Positions 1-9,691 are shown, numbered from the stretch's first letter. The stretch is DNA of 16,105 nucleotides from Bacteroidota bacterium (GCA_030824295.1 JAVBYA010000491.1:1-16105); one strand, 5' to 3'. Numbers and translations are program-made. The notes: a model not told the origin generated them from the sequence alone.

Positions 1-1171
1 CGATGTATTGTTCCACCTGGCTCCAGTAGCCTTCATCATCCCGGATCTTCTTGCAGCTGGCGCAGATCGGCAGCAGACCGCCGAGCGTTTTCACGCTGGC
101 GAGCGCTTCCTGCAGTTCCTCGATCAGCATCTCCCGTTCATCGTCCCGTTGTTTCTGCCGGGTGATGTCGCGGCAGATGATGAGTGTGCCGGCGGCGGAA
201 CCGTGCCCTTCCGCCAGGGGGGTGCGTGATACCAGGTACCAATCCGGGAATTCCTCCCGGTCGATCTTCAGCTCCAGTTCCGCGATGTTGTCTGCGCGGA
301 CGAACGACAGCAGCTGCGGCCAGAAATGGAACACCTCATGCACCGGTCTGCCGATGGGCGTGCGGTGGAGGTTGAAATGATTCATGGCGAACGGGTTCAT
401 GTCCACCACGCGCAGCTGATCGTCCAGCACGATGGCGATCTGGCGGAACTCCGAGAAGAGACGCTCCCGCGCGATAGGAGTGATATCGAACAAGCGGTAC
501 TGCTTCATGTTCCACAGCAGCAGCGCACCGGTCATGGTGAACGCCGCTGGCGTCAGATCGATGACGGTGACGATACGCGTGTTGTAGAGGATGTTCCCGA
601 TCCACGGCAGTGAAACGGTGAAGAAGAGGATGATGGACTGCATGCGGTACGTAGCGTAGAGCCTCCGGGATTGACGCACCATCAGTATGCTATAGATGAT
701 GTTCACCACGTAGCAATAGGCGGTCAGCACCCAGAACGAAGGTCCATGCTCATAGAACATGTAATTGCCGAGCGGGTGCTCCATCAGATAGTACGCCGGC
801 CAATTGAGTCCGTGCCAGTCATTCGTCAGCGCCAGCGCCAGTGTCACCGCAGGGATGATCCACAACAGGAGGAGATTCCTGCGGGTGAGATACTGGGAGT
901 AACCGCAATAGACGAGCGAATAGCAGAGCCAGGCTGGGGAGACGTTCACGATACCGATGTAGCTCATCTGGGACCAGAACGCTTTGGACTCTGCATCGAC
1001 CGAATACCATTCCAACGCACTGGTCAGGGTCCAGACAGCGGCGGACGTGATGAAGAGGGCGAGATAATCCCTGCCGGGGAATATCCGCCGGGATGTTCGC
1101 CAGGCAATGATCACGGCGAAGAGTGTCGTGATGAGGAAGAAATTGCCGATGATGGATGGATGCCAGTTCAC
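1..1171 (-). CDS. 7TM-PAS sensor protein with C-terminal CxxC motif (partial, runs off left edge)
   Basis: Probable membrane-bound signal sensor. The 390 visible residues read from a GTG at 1171 without a stop, so the C-terminus lies outside the window. Residues 8-220 contain about seven hydrophobic segments and resemble the N-terminal 7TM region of histidine kinases. Residues 240-338 look like a PAS domain (IVLDDQLRVVDMNPFA near 247-262, ending in CRDITRQK). A short coiled linker then leads to LLPICASCKKIRDDEGYW (366-383), a Cys-pair motif that in many PAS and response-regulator proteins forms a short C-terminal tail. The GTG start is chosen because AAGGA lies 7 nt upstream and the 7TM region begins straight after it. 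Upstream CTG and TTG codons in frame are alternatives. No HisKA/HATPase kinase module is seen, and the Cys-pair tail usually ends such proteins, so a kinase-less sensor is possible. The gene has its own promoter candidate at 1233-1263. Confidence 0.85.
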   Translation of the reverse strand, partial: MNWHPSIIGNFFLITTLFAVIIAWRTSRRIFPGRDYLALFITSAAVWTLTSALEWYSVDAESKAFWSQMSYIGIVNVSPAWLCYSLVYCGYSQYLTRRNLLLLWIIPAVTLALALTNDWHGLNWPAYYLMEHPLGNYMFYEHGPSFWVLTAYCYVVNIIYSILMVRQSRRLYATYRMQSIILFFTVSLPWIGNILYNTRIVTVIDLTPAAFTMTGALLLWNMKQYRLFDITPIARERLFSEFRQIAIVLDDQLRVVDMNPFAMNHFNLHRTPIGRPVHEVFHFWPQLLSFVRADNIAELELKIDREEFPDWYLVSRTPLAEGHGSAAGTLIICRDITRQKQRDDEREMLIEELQEALASVKTLGGLLPICASCKKIRDDEGYWSQVEQYI

Positions 1172-1232
1172 AGCTTGGTCCTTGGGGTGTTCGGACAACA
1201 GCGCGAATGTGTGGTGCGAATGGTCAGTTCAT

Positions 1233-1263
1233 CAAAAGTAATATATTGCACGCTGAGATACAA
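1233..1263 (-). promoter_or_regulatory. Bacteroidota-type promoter for the 7TM-PAS sensor gene
   Basis: On the minus strand, TTG (1263-1261) is followed by exactly 20 nt and then TACTTTTG (1240-1233), a full match to TAnnTTTG. The site lies just before the end of the cation transporter gene and predicts a leader of roughly 55-60 nt before the GTG at 1171, which has an AAGGA ribosome site. This suggests the sensor gene is transcribed independently of the operon upstream. The match was found by eye and has no experimental support. Confidence 0.5.
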
Positions 1264-1276
1264 CCGCCGTGCGGTG

Positions 1277-2182
1277 TCACTCGAACGAGTCCGGTTCGAC
1301 GTGCACCATCACATCGGCGATGCGGGGAAGGGCCCGGCAGACGGCATCCTTTACATCATGGCCGATCCGGTGGCCTTCCCGGACGGTCGATGAACCGTTG
1401 ACGACCACATGCAGGTCCACGAAATACTCCAGCCCCATCTTCCGCACGTAACACTTGTCCAGTCCGAGCACTCCCGGTACCGCACCCGCAGCGGCGCGCA
1501 CCTGGGCGATCATGTCCGCCGGCGGAGCGGCATCCATGATCTCGTCCAGCGCCGGCCGGAAGAGTGCATACGCATTGTAGATGATGATGACCGACGCGAA
1601 GAGGGCCGCCCAGTCGTCCGCACTCTCGAACCCGTCGCCGCCGATGAGTGCAAGGGAGATGCCGATGAACGCCGCGGCGGAAGTGATGGCGTCGCTCCGG
1701 TGATGCCACGCGTCCGTCCGCACGGCGGTGCTCTGCACCTCTTCGGCAACGCGGAACACGGACCGGAACAGTGCTTCCTTGGTGAGGACGACGATGATCA
1801 GGACGATGAGGGTGAACGGTGCCGGTACGTGATGCGGCGTGACGATCTCGTGATAGCTCTGGGTGATGATCGTGAGCGCGGCGCCGAACAGGGAGAGCGC
1901 TACGATCACCGCCGCGATCGGTTCTGCTTTGCCGTGACCGTACGGATGGTTCTCATCCCGCGGTTTCGCCGCGATGCGCAGTCCGCTCACCACGATGAGC
2001 GAACTGACCACATCCGACGCGGACTCGATGGCGTCGGCGATGAGTGCGTACGAATTCCCGATGAATCCGGCGATCCCTTTCACCAGCGCCAACAGTGCGT
2101 TCACCACAATGCCGGTCATAGCGGAACGGATCCCTTTCTGCGCCGCCCGCTCTGCGGACCGCTCTTCGGCCGGACCGGTCAT
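1277..2182 (-). CDS. Cation diffusion facilitator (CDF) family metal exporter
   Basis: Inner-membrane divalent metal/proton antiporter, 301 residues, a normal CDF length. TM2 carries ADAIESASD with E53 and D57 at the positions of the D45/D49 metal site of E. coli YiiP. TM5 carries DAWHHRSDAITS with H160 and D164, matching the HxxxD half of that site. The loop motif HPYGHGKAE (79-87) between TM2 and TM3 is typical. Residues 215-300 form the cytoplasmic ferredoxin-like domain ending in VHVEP (293-297). Glu replaces the first Asp of site A, as in many CDF proteins, so the metal cannot be named (Zn, Fe, Mn and Co are all possible). Its ATG overlaps the TGA of the upstream phosphatase gene by 4 bases (2179-2182), so the two are probably translationally coupled. 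Confidence 0.95.
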   Translation of the reverse strand: MTGPAEERSAERAAQKGIRSAMTGIVVNALLALVKGIAGFIGNSYALIADAIESASDVVSSLIVVSGLRIAAKPRDENHPYGHGKAEPIAAVIVALSLFGAALTIITQSYHEIVTPHHVPAPFTLIVLIIVVLTKEALFRSVFRVAEEVQSTAVRTDAWHHRSDAITSAAAFIGISLALIGGDGFESADDWAALFASVIIIYNAYALFRPALDEIMDAAPPADMIAQVRAAAGAVPGVLGLDKCYVRKMGLEYFVDLHVVVNGSSTVREGHRIGHDVKDAVCRALPRIADVMVHVEPDSFE

Positions 2183-3318
2183 GCGGCTGCTCCTGTCCGG
2201 CGAAGGATGATGAGGGAAAGATCATCGCTCGCCGGTGCCCCGCTGCAGAAGCGGTCCACCTCGCGCAGGACCGCTGCGCCGGTCTCCTCCGCACTGCCTG
2301 TTGATGACGTGAGGAGCGCCGTGAGCCGGTCTTTGCCGAAGAACTCTCCTTGCGTGTTCTGTGCTTCGGTCAGTCCGTCGGAATACAGAACGAACGACTC
2401 CCCGCGTTCCAGGCGAACGCTCTGTTCGCTGTACTGCACGGTCCGCGCAAGTCCGAGCGCCGGATCCCCTTTCGGACATTCATCGAACGAGCCGCGGCGG
2501 ATGATGAGGGCGGGATAATGTCCGGCGTTCACGTACCGGATCGCCCCTTCCTGTTCCGTGATATCCGCATAGACAAGGGAGGCGAAGATGTGCGACGGAC
2601 TGTCACGGTGGACGATGGTGTTGATGCGCGCAATGAGTTCCGGGAGCGTCCGGATCTCTCCCGCCAGCGCGCGGATGGTGGCCTGCAGCTTCGCCGTGAT
2701 GAGCGCAGCGTGGAGTCCTTTCCCGGAGACATCGGCCATCGCAACGGAAGAATGTCCATCCTCCCCCGGAAAGAAATCGATCAGATCGCCGCACACCTCG
2801 TTCGCGGAACGGGTATAGAGCCACAGTTCCCAGCCGTTCACTGCCGGCATCCGCGGAGGCATCAGCGACTGCTGGATCTTCCGTCCGGCGGCCAGTTCGT
2901 CATGCGCCACCAGTTTGTCCTTCAGCTCCAGCATGATCACCAGCACCAGGAAGAGGCCGCCGAGCAGCGCGTTATTGTTGTTCTGGTCGGCAAAGAACAG
3001 CAGCAGGACGCCGATGATGGCGACCACGCGGCGTTCCGGACGGAGCTTCTCGAACATCGCCCGGAAGACCCAGCCGGTCTTGTACAGCACCTGCTCGTAC
3101 TGCTTCATCGTCTTGAGCCGTTCGTGCTGTGCTGCCGTCAGATAGAAATCGGTCACCTCATTCGACTCCCGGACCAGGGCGGTGTTCCATCGGCCGGAAT
3201 TGTTCAGACGGTTGGAAAGCTCATCCCACTCGGTGCGAAGGGTGGTCATCAGGGAATTCCAGTCCTGCTTCATGCGGGACCAGAAAGTATCGTTGGAGTC
3301 AGGGGCGGTAAAAGACAT
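2179..3318 (-). CDS. Membrane-anchored SpoIIE/RsbU-type PP2C serine phosphatase
   Basis: Predicted Mn/Mg-dependent serine/threonine phosphatase, the class that usually dephosphorylates anti-sigma-factor antagonists in partner-switching pathways. It has 379 residues. Residues 1-95 are hydrophilic and of unknown fold. Two hydrophobic segments at about 97-110 and 117-131 form a membrane hairpin. A linker containing IQQSLMPP (148-155) leads into the catalytic domain. The metal-binding acidic residues expected of SpoIIE domains are present: D178 in CGDLIDFF, D196 in MADVSGKG, D314 in YSDGLTE and D365/D366 in DDLSL, so it should be active. No sensory PAS, GAF or HAMP domain is seen, and no anti-sigma kinase or STAS antagonist is encoded nearby. 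The ATG at 3318 has no ribosome site but sits 3 nt after a TATCTTTC element, suggesting a leaderless mRNA. The gene is coupled to the CDF exporter downstream. Confidence 0.93.
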   Translation of the reverse strand: MSFTAPDSNDTFWSRMKQDWNSLMTTLRTEWDELSNRLNNSGRWNTALVRESNEVTDFYLTAAQHERLKTMKQYEQVLYKTGWVFRAMFEKLRPERRVVAIIGVLLLFFADQNNNNALLGGLFLVLVIMLELKDKLVAHDELAAGRKIQQSLMPPRMPAVNGWELWLYTRSANEVCGDLIDFFPGEDGHSSVAMADVSGKGLHAALITAKLQATIRALAGEIRTLPELIARINTIVHRDSPSHIFASLVYADITEQEGAIRYVNAGHYPALIIRRGSFDECPKGDPALGLARTVQYSEQSVRLERGESFVLYSDGLTEAQNTQGEFFGKDRLTALLTSSTGSAEETGAAVLREVDRFCSGAPASDDLSLIILRRTGAAA

Positions 3319-3321
3319 GGG

Positions 3322-3353
3322 GAAAGATACGGGAAATTGAACGGAATGTTCAG
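3322..3353 (-). promoter_or_regulatory. Candidate promoter giving a leaderless mRNA for the SpoIIE-type phosphatase
   Basis: On the minus strand, TATCTTTC (3329-3322) ends 3 nt before the ATG at 3318. It is one base off TAnnTTTG. A partial -33 (CTG, 3353-3351) lies 21 nt upstream. If the element is centred at -7, as in Bacteroidota, +1 falls on the A of the ATG. No Shine-Dalgarno sequence is present. The -33 match is weak; the main support is that the HigB-like gene has the same geometry. Confidence 0.4.
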
Positions 3354-3378
3354 GGAATTTACCGACAGTGCCGGTTGG

Positions 3379-4643
3379 TCATTTCTTTTTCTTCAGATCC
3401 CTGAGATATTCCACCATTTTTTGAGCGGAATACCGTTCCCCTTTCCGCTCCGGATCGTTCTTGCTCCGGGAGAGGAACTCGGTGAAGAGCGGCAGCGCCG
3501 CACTGTGCTCGTTCAGCTGCATGTGACAGGAACCTTTGAAGTAGTAGGCCAGAGAGAGCGAGGGATCGATGTCAATGGCGCGGCCGTACGCGGTGACCGC
3601 CTCCTTCCACAGTTTCTTCTGGAAGCAGTACGTTCCTTGATCGTAATGGACCGCTGCTGCAAGCTCAGGATGCATCACGCGGACCGCTTCCGCGTACGAG
3701 CGGAGCACGTTCGTCGTATCGTCCAGTTTTGCGTACACCAGCGCAAGGTTCAGATGATACTGCGCATTCTCTTCGTCGAACAGAATCGCAGTGTGGTACG
3801 ATGCGATGGAGGAATCATAGAGGTCATCGCTGAAGTACGCATACGCCAGCTGCGCGTGATACAGACCGTTCATCGAATCGAGCGCGATCGCTCTCCGGAA
3901 GAAGGAGCGCGCGTTGGAAAGTTCGCCGAGCCGCCGGTAGCATTCGCCGATCTGGAACAGGAGGTCCTTATTGCCGCTTCGGACGGAATCCGCCCGCAGG
4001 TACAGCGGCAGCGCATCGGCGTACTGCTTCCGTCCGTTCAGATAGTTGGAGAGCGCGATGAGCGCCGGAACATACCGGGGATTCACCGATACGGCACGGC
4101 GGAGGATGACGGCGGCGCTGTCGGGCTGGCCGGCGCGTTTCAATGCTTCGGACAGATGGTAGAGACTCAGGAAGTCGTTCGGGTTCCTTGCAATGAGCCA
4201 GCTGAAGACCTCCATCTCCGCGAAGGGATCGTTCCTCTGTGCAGCGTAGGTGAGTCCCAGCTGGAACCGCGCAGGGATGAATGCGGAATCCATCGCAATG
4301 CACTGCTGCAGCTGGCGGACTGCTTCGGCATACTGACCGGACTGGGAGAGGATGCGGGCGAACTGATAGCGGTACTGCAGCCGGGAAGAATCGAGTATGA
4401 TGGCGCGGGTGAGATGGTCCTGCGCGCGCAGCGGTTCGCCGAGCGCGGCGTAGCTCATGCCGAGATGGAAATGGAAACGGGGAGAGAGCGAGTCGGCGGG
4501 GAGCTGACGGGACAGTTCCATCAGCTTCCAGTAGTTTCCCTCCGCGTAGAGCACCGCGGCGAGACTGTCCGCGCTCTGCGGGGTCTGCGCAATGCCGAAG
4601 AGCGGCAGCAGGAGGGTGACGAGCAGCGCGCGGAGACGCATCA

Positions 4644-4647
<4 letters not shown>
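3379..4647 (-). CDS. Exported tetratricopeptide-repeat (TPR) protein
   Basis: A 422-residue protein made of an N-terminal signal peptide (MMMRLRALLVTLLLPLFGIAQ) and roughly ten TPR units filling the rest (for example FHLGMSYAALGEPLRAQDHL and YYFKGSCHMQLNEHSAALPL), ending in a lysine-rich tail (DLKKKK). It is likely a periplasmic scaffold binding a protein partner; no catalytic motif is seen. The frame stays open upstream to 4854, but that stretch is Arg/Pro/His-rich shadow of the MoxR gene. The start at 4647 is chosen because its ATG overlaps the MoxR TGA (4644-4647) and is followed at once by the signal peptide; the next two ATG codons (4644, 4641) are also possible. Coupling to MoxR suggests the two act in one process, but the TPR protein is predicted to be exported and MoxR cytoplasmic, so any contact would be indirect or through a missing membrane protein. 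Confidence 0.88.
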
Positions 4648-5657
<1,010 letters not shown>

Positions 5658-5749
5658 AGATGGTTCCTTTATTGACGCTCAGCGTGTGATATGACCGGGA
5701 AACCCTCTCACGGCGGAGAGAGATGCATCCCGATCCCGTAATGTAATTG

Positions 5750-5775
5750 AAAAAATCCTCATTCCCGCATGGATT
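5750..5775 (-). terminator. Possible weak intrinsic terminator after the EnvC-like gene
   Basis: Reading the minus strand, an imperfect hairpin (arms AATCCAT and ATG-AG-GATT around GCGGGA) is followed by a run of six T (5755-5750), about 20 bases past the EnvC stop codon. The stem is short with a bulge, so efficiency is doubtful. It would separate the envelope operon from moxR. Confidence 0.3.
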
Positions 5776-5793
5776 CCGCCGGACCGGAGCGGG

Positions 5794-7170
5794 TCACCGC
5801 CGCGCCAGCCACTCGCGGGGATTCTGCTTGTCCTTTTCCTTCCACACTTCAAAGTGGAGCAGGTTGCCGGAGACCGATTCGCCGCTCTTCGCAATGACGG
5901 TCCCTTCTTTGATCTGCTGTCCGGTGACGACGGTGATCTCGGAGAGATGCGCGTATACGGTGCGGTACCCGTGGCTGTGGTTGACGATGATCAGATTCCC
6001 GTATGACGGGAGCCAGTGGATGAGCGCCACCTCGCCGTCCGCCACGCACTTCACCGGTGTGTTCTCTTTGGTGGAGATATCGATGCCGGTGTTGGTGGTG
6101 ATGGTCTTCATCACCGGGTGGACCTGATTGCCGAACTCCGCGATGATGCGTCCGCCGGTGACCGGCCAGATGAGTTTCCCTTTGCGTTCGGAGAGAGGGC
6201 GCATCACCAGCTCCACACGCGCCGCTTCGATCTCGTACTCCTTCTCGCGCAGGATGGCGCGCTGGTTCGCTTCCGCGATCTCGCGTTCCTTCGCTTTCGC
6301 TTTGGCCAGGTCATTCTTCTGTTTCAGTTCCGCCAGTTCCTTCTCCCGCTCGATGCGCGCAAGACGCTCCCGTTCGCGCTGAGCGGCGCGTTCTTTCGCG
6401 ATCCGTTCCTTCCGCTCCCGCTCCGCCTTCTCTGCTTTCTCCTTGCGGATGCGCTCCTGCTCGATCAGTTCGGTGATGAGGTTCTCCAGCTGTTTGGCGG
6501 CGGTGATCTTGCGCGTAAGCACCTCCTTCAGCTGACTCTTATCCTCGCGGATCTCCTTCAATGCATTGCTGCGGCGCTCCTTCGTCTTGTTGAGCGCGTT
6601 CTCCTCTTTGATCTTCTCGGAGATGAGCTGCTGTTCCATGGAGAGCTTCTCCTGCAGCGTGCTGTGCTCGATCTCGATCTGACCCTTCTTGGTGACGATC
6701 TTCTCCAGGTCCTTCTTCCGCTGTTCGGAGAACCGTTTCAGGTACTCGATGCGGATGTACAGCTGGTTGATGGAGTTGGAGGAGAGGATGGTCTCCAGAT
6801 CGTACACCTTGCCGTACTTGTAGACGGAGGAGACGTAGTTGGCGTAGTGGTTCTTCAGGAAGGCGAGCTGTTTCTCCATCTGCAGCACCGTCTCGCGGGA
6901 ATTGTCGATGGACGAACGGAGGAGCTGTTCCTCTTCGCGGAGTCCGTCCAGCAGTGTGCGGACGAGGTTCGCTTTCTTCTCGATGATATCCAGCCGGCCG
7001 AGCGTCGCTTTTTCTTTTTTCTCACTCTCTTCGATCTGCTGCTCGTACCGCTGGATCTCGGCGCGCAGCCGTTTCAGCTGCTGGTCCTTCCGTTTGATGT
7101 CGGTCTGGTTCGCGGTGAGCGGCAGAACGAGCAGCAGTGCAGCAAGAAGATATGGGAGCGAGGATCTCAT
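5794..7170 (-). CDS. envC: EnvC/NlpD-like murein hydrolase activator (degenerate LytM/M23 domain)
   Basis: Exported 458-residue protein predicted to activate cell-wall amidases at division. Residues 1-21 are a signal peptide. Residues 25-320 are almost entirely charged coiled coil, with a Lys/Glu/Arg-rich stretch at 238-315. Residues 330-455 are an M23/LytM domain (TGIDIS 361-366, YAHLSE 406-411, LLHFEVW 437-443). Two residues needed for zinc peptidase activity are replaced: the His of the HxxxD ligand pair is N360, and the first His of HxH is L437. D364, H408 and H439 remain. This is the pattern of non-catalytic EnvC-type activators rather than an active endopeptidase. The ATG at 7170 overlaps the stop of the upstream lipoprotein gene by 4 bases. 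The 61 residues that could be added upstream are shadow sequence without a signal peptide. Confidence 0.92.
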   Translation of the reverse strand: MRSSLPYLLAALLLVLPLTANQTDIKRKDQQLKRLRAEIQRYEQQIEESEKKEKATLGRLDIIEKKANLVRTLLDGLREEEQLLRSSIDNSRETVLQMEKQLAFLKNHYANYVSSVYKYGKVYDLETILSSNSINQLYIRIEYLKRFSEQRKKDLEKIVTKKGQIEIEHSTLQEKLSMEQQLISEKIKEENALNKTKERRSNALKEIREDKSQLKEVLTRKITAAKQLENLITELIEQERIRKEKAEKAERERKERIAKERAAQRERERLARIEREKELAELKQKNDLAKAKAKEREIAEANQRAILREKEYEIEAARVELVMRPLSERKGKLIWPVTGGRIIAEFGNQVHPVMKTITTNTGIDISTKENTPVKCVADGEVALIHWLPSYGNLIIVNHSHGYRTVYAHLSEITVVTGQQIKEGTVIAKSGESVSGNLLHFEVWKEKDKQNPREWLARR

Positions 7171-7940
7171 TGGACGGTGATGATCTCCGCATCGTCCGGA
7201 TAGGGGAGGGTGAACGCCGCTGCTTCGGCACTCTGCGTGACGGCATCGTAATCGATGATGAGTGTGGTGCTGCGGAACGGCACGGAAAGCTCCACCTGCT
7301 GCGGGATGACGAGTCCGGTATCGGTGCGCGTGTAGCGGTAGCGGATGCTCCATTGTTCCGTTCCAGCTGCATCGAAGCGCCGGCAGGAAACGATCCGTCC
7401 GAACGCTCCGTCGTACCGGAGCGAATCAATGCTGCTGTCCGCATTCACCGCGGTGAAGGAGAACCGTCCGGCTCCGTCCGCACGGATGATGCCGTGCTGT
7501 GCAGCGGAGGAAAGGATGTGCATTCCCTGCAGTGTTCCCATGAAGAATTCGAACGGAATGGCGTTCACGAACGGAAGAGAGCGGAGCTGCCGCTCAGGAG
7601 AACCGGTGTAGACCGTATTGTTCAGCGCATTGTATGCGGTGAACTGTTCGCGCGTGAACAGTGCAGCGCCGACGGTGATGCCGAACGGACCGAAGATGCT
7701 CATCTTCACGGAGTCGTCCCCGCGGGCGATCATCTCGAAACCGGCGGACTGTTCCATCGTCGGCGTGTTGACGGTGATGGAACCTTCGGCGGAGAACGCT
7801 TCCGGCACATGGAGCGATGCCAACCGGCCCATCAGTTCCGTTGACTCGGTGACGTCCGGTGCGGCCGCTTCCGGAACAGCGGAACACCCTGCCGCAACAA
7901 GTGCAATGGCAAGCGGGAGGAGCCGCACGAGACGGTTCAC
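7167..7940 (-). CDS. DUF4292-like lipoprotein (LolA/LolB-like fold)
   Basis: A 257-residue predicted lipoprotein: MNRLVRLLPLAIALVAAGCS, with the lipidated Cys at residue 19. The box AAGC lacks the preferred Leu/Val at -3 but is acceptable. The remainder is alternating beta-strand-like sequence (AEGSITVNTPTMEQSAGFEM, then FGPFGITVGAALF), matching the half-barrel pattern of DUF4292 proteins found in Bacteroidota in front of EnvC-like genes. These are thought to resemble LolB and may handle lipids or lipoproteins at the outer membrane. The function is inferred from family and position only. The start is a GTG at 7940 that overlaps the TGA of the preceding TPR gene (7937-7940); no better start gives the lipoprotein signal. 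The 23 residues open upstream in the same frame are rejected as shadow. Confidence 0.78.
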   Translation of the reverse strand: MNRLVRLLPLAIALVAAGCSAVPEAAAPDVTESTELMGRLASLHVPEAFSAEGSITVNTPTMEQSAGFEMIARGDDSVKMSIFGPFGITVGAALFTREQFTAYNALNNTVYTGSPERQLRSLPFVNAIPFEFFMGTLQGMHILSSAAQHGIIRADGAGRFSFTAVNADSSIDSLRYDGAFGRIVSCRRFDAAGTEQWSIRYRYTRTDTGLVIPQQVELSVPFRSTTLIIDYDAVTQSAEAAAFTLPYPDDAEIITVQ

Positions 7941-9661
7941 AGGGAACCCCGCGCGATCTTCGCCTTCAGCGCAGCGTTCTTCGCATCTTTCTCCAGCGCT
8001 TTCTTCCAATACTCCGCCGCCTTCTCTTCGTTGCCGACCTTGTAGTACGCATCACCGAGATGTTCCAGCACAACAGCACTTGCATCACCGAACTCCACCG
8101 CACGGCGGATGTAGATGAGTGCTTCCTGATATTTTCCTTTTTGATACAGGATCCATCCGTACGTGTCCAGGTAGGAGGAGTTCGTGGAATCGGCGGCGAG
8201 CGATGCTTTGGACATCGTTTCGGCGCGCTCCAGCTGGATGCCCCGTTCGGAGAGACTGTAGGCGTAGTTGTTCAGCACCAGTGCGTAGGTCGGATCGATG
8301 CGCAGTGCCCGTTCGTAGGCGGAATCGGATTCCGCATGCATCTTCAGCGCATCGTACGTGAGACCGAGCGAGGAGAGGATGTTCAGATCGGTCGGATTGA
8401 GATCTGCCGCCCGCTCCAGCGCTACGCGCGAGTCCTGATGCAGACCGGCACGGTTGTACGAGATGCCGAGCAGCAGGAAGATGCGGAAATCATCCGGCAC
8501 GTACTGTTTGGCTTTGTTCATGATGGAGATGGTCTCCATGAAATCCTGCTTATCGAAGTACATCCATCCCAGCTGCCACCAGGCATCGCCGTTCCAGTTG
8601 GCCGCCTGCGTGGCGCGCGTGAAGTAGCTCTCCGCTATGGAGTCCTTGTGGATGCCCCGGTGCAGCACGCCGAGGAAGACGAACGGGCGCGTGTCGGTCG
8701 GATAGTTCTTCTCGTACTGCCGGAAGACCGCGATCGCGTCCGGGATGAGGAGCGTGTCTTTGATGGTCTGTGCGTAATATGCCATACCGATGCGCAGATG
8801 CGTGTCCGGATCGAGCGAATCGGAAGCGAGGATGGTCGTCAGCTCCTTCCGTGCGGAGGGCCAGTCGTTCTGCTGCAGGAAGACATCCGCCAGCGTGGAG
8901 CGGAGCATCACATTGTCCGGATTCTGCTCCAATACCTCGGTAAGCATCGTCCGCGCTTTCTCGAATTGTTTCAATCGGATGTATGTTTCAGCCAGATTCT
9001 GCTTCAGTGCAAGGTTGGACGGGTCCAGCAGGAGCATCTGCTCCAATGCTTCGGCCGCTTTGTCGTGACGCTGCAGTGCACTGTTGAGCTGGGCGATCTG
9101 CAGCAGCACATCCCACGAAGGACCTTGACGGGCGACGATGCCGTTGTACAGTTCCAATGCTTCGGCAGGATGGGAGCGCTCCATGATCTTCGCCAGCGTG
9201 AACGCCGCATTGGTGTTCTTCGGGTCGAGGATCAGGATCATGCGGAATTCGGCCGCGGCTTTGTCCAGTTTGCCGGTATTGATGTAGGTCTGTGCCAGCA
9301 CTTCACGGTATTCCACACGGTTCGGTTCGTGCTGTACGGCGAGGGATGCATATTCCGATGCAGCGGGGTACCGCCGGAGCTGCAGATAACTCTTTGCCAG
9401 GGCGAAGAAGATGGCGGGATCGTGGTCGAACCGGAGCGCATCCTGATAGTCCAGGATCGCTTCCGCGAACTCCCCTTTGCTCTCTTTCAGCGAACCGTCA
9501 ATGAACAATTGCATCGCTGCGGAACGGTCCTGTTCGGATACCGCCCGTTCCCTGGTCTTCGGGGCTTCGGTCTTCACCGCTGCCGTTTCGCTTCCGGAGG
9601 AACATCCGGCAACGAAGATCATGATCCCTGCGGCACAGACCGCCGTCCAACGCTTCATCAT
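7937..9661 (-). CDS. TPR-repeat outer-membrane-type lipoprotein
   Basis: A 574-residue lipoprotein with signal MMKRWTAVCAAGIMIFVAGC; the lipobox VAGC puts the acylated Cys at residue 20. After a 25-residue Ser/Thr/Glu-rich linker the protein is TPR repeats from about residue 45 to the end, roughly 14 units (for example AIFFALAKSYLQLRRYPAAS and VVLEHLGDAYYKVGNEEKAA). It is likely a scaffold facing the periplasm. It is the first gene of a three-gene coupled operon with the DUF4292 lipoprotein and the EnvC-like activator, an arrangement also seen in other Bacteroidota. A ribosome site AAAGGA lies 11 nt before the first of two ATG codons, and a promoter candidate is just upstream at 9692-9722. 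Confidence 0.93.
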   Translation of the reverse strand: MMKRWTAVCAAGIMIFVAGCSSGSETAAVKTEAPKTRERAVSEQDRSAAMQLFIDGSLKESKGEFAEAILDYQDALRFDHDPAIFFALAKSYLQLRRYPAASEYASLAVQHEPNRVEYREVLAQTYINTGKLDKAAAEFRMILILDPKNTNAAFTLAKIMERSHPAEALELYNGIVARQGPSWDVLLQIAQLNSALQRHDKAAEALEQMLLLDPSNLALKQNLAETYIRLKQFEKARTMLTEVLEQNPDNVMLRSTLADVFLQQNDWPSARKELTTILASDSLDPDTHLRIGMAYYAQTIKDTLLIPDAIAVFRQYEKNYPTDTRPFVFLGVLHRGIHKDSIAESYFTRATQAANWNGDAWWQLGWMYFDKQDFMETISIMNKAKQYVPDDFRIFLLLGISYNRAGLHQDSRVALERAADLNPTDLNILSSLGLTYDALKMHAESDSAYERALRIDPTYALVLNNYAYSLSERGIQLERAETMSKASLAADSTNSSYLDTYGWILYQKGKYQEALIYIRRAVEFGDASAVVLEHLGDAYYKVGNEEKAAEYWKKALEKDAKNAALKAKIARGSL

Positions 9662-9691
9662 ACAGCTTTGATTCCTTTCTCTATATTATAG

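Noticed and set aside
5794..7170. Active M23 endopeptidase
   Set aside because: Two catalytic or zinc-site His positions are Asn (360) and Leu (437), so a non-catalytic activator is the better reading.
7171..7353. N-terminal extension of the EnvC-like protein
   Set aside because: It overlaps the DUF4292 gene and would put 61 atypical residues before a clear signal peptide.
7859..9691. 610-codon open frame on the plus strand
   Set aside because: It is antisense to the TPR lipoprotein gene and shows no recognisable motif or signal; it is a shadow of that gene.
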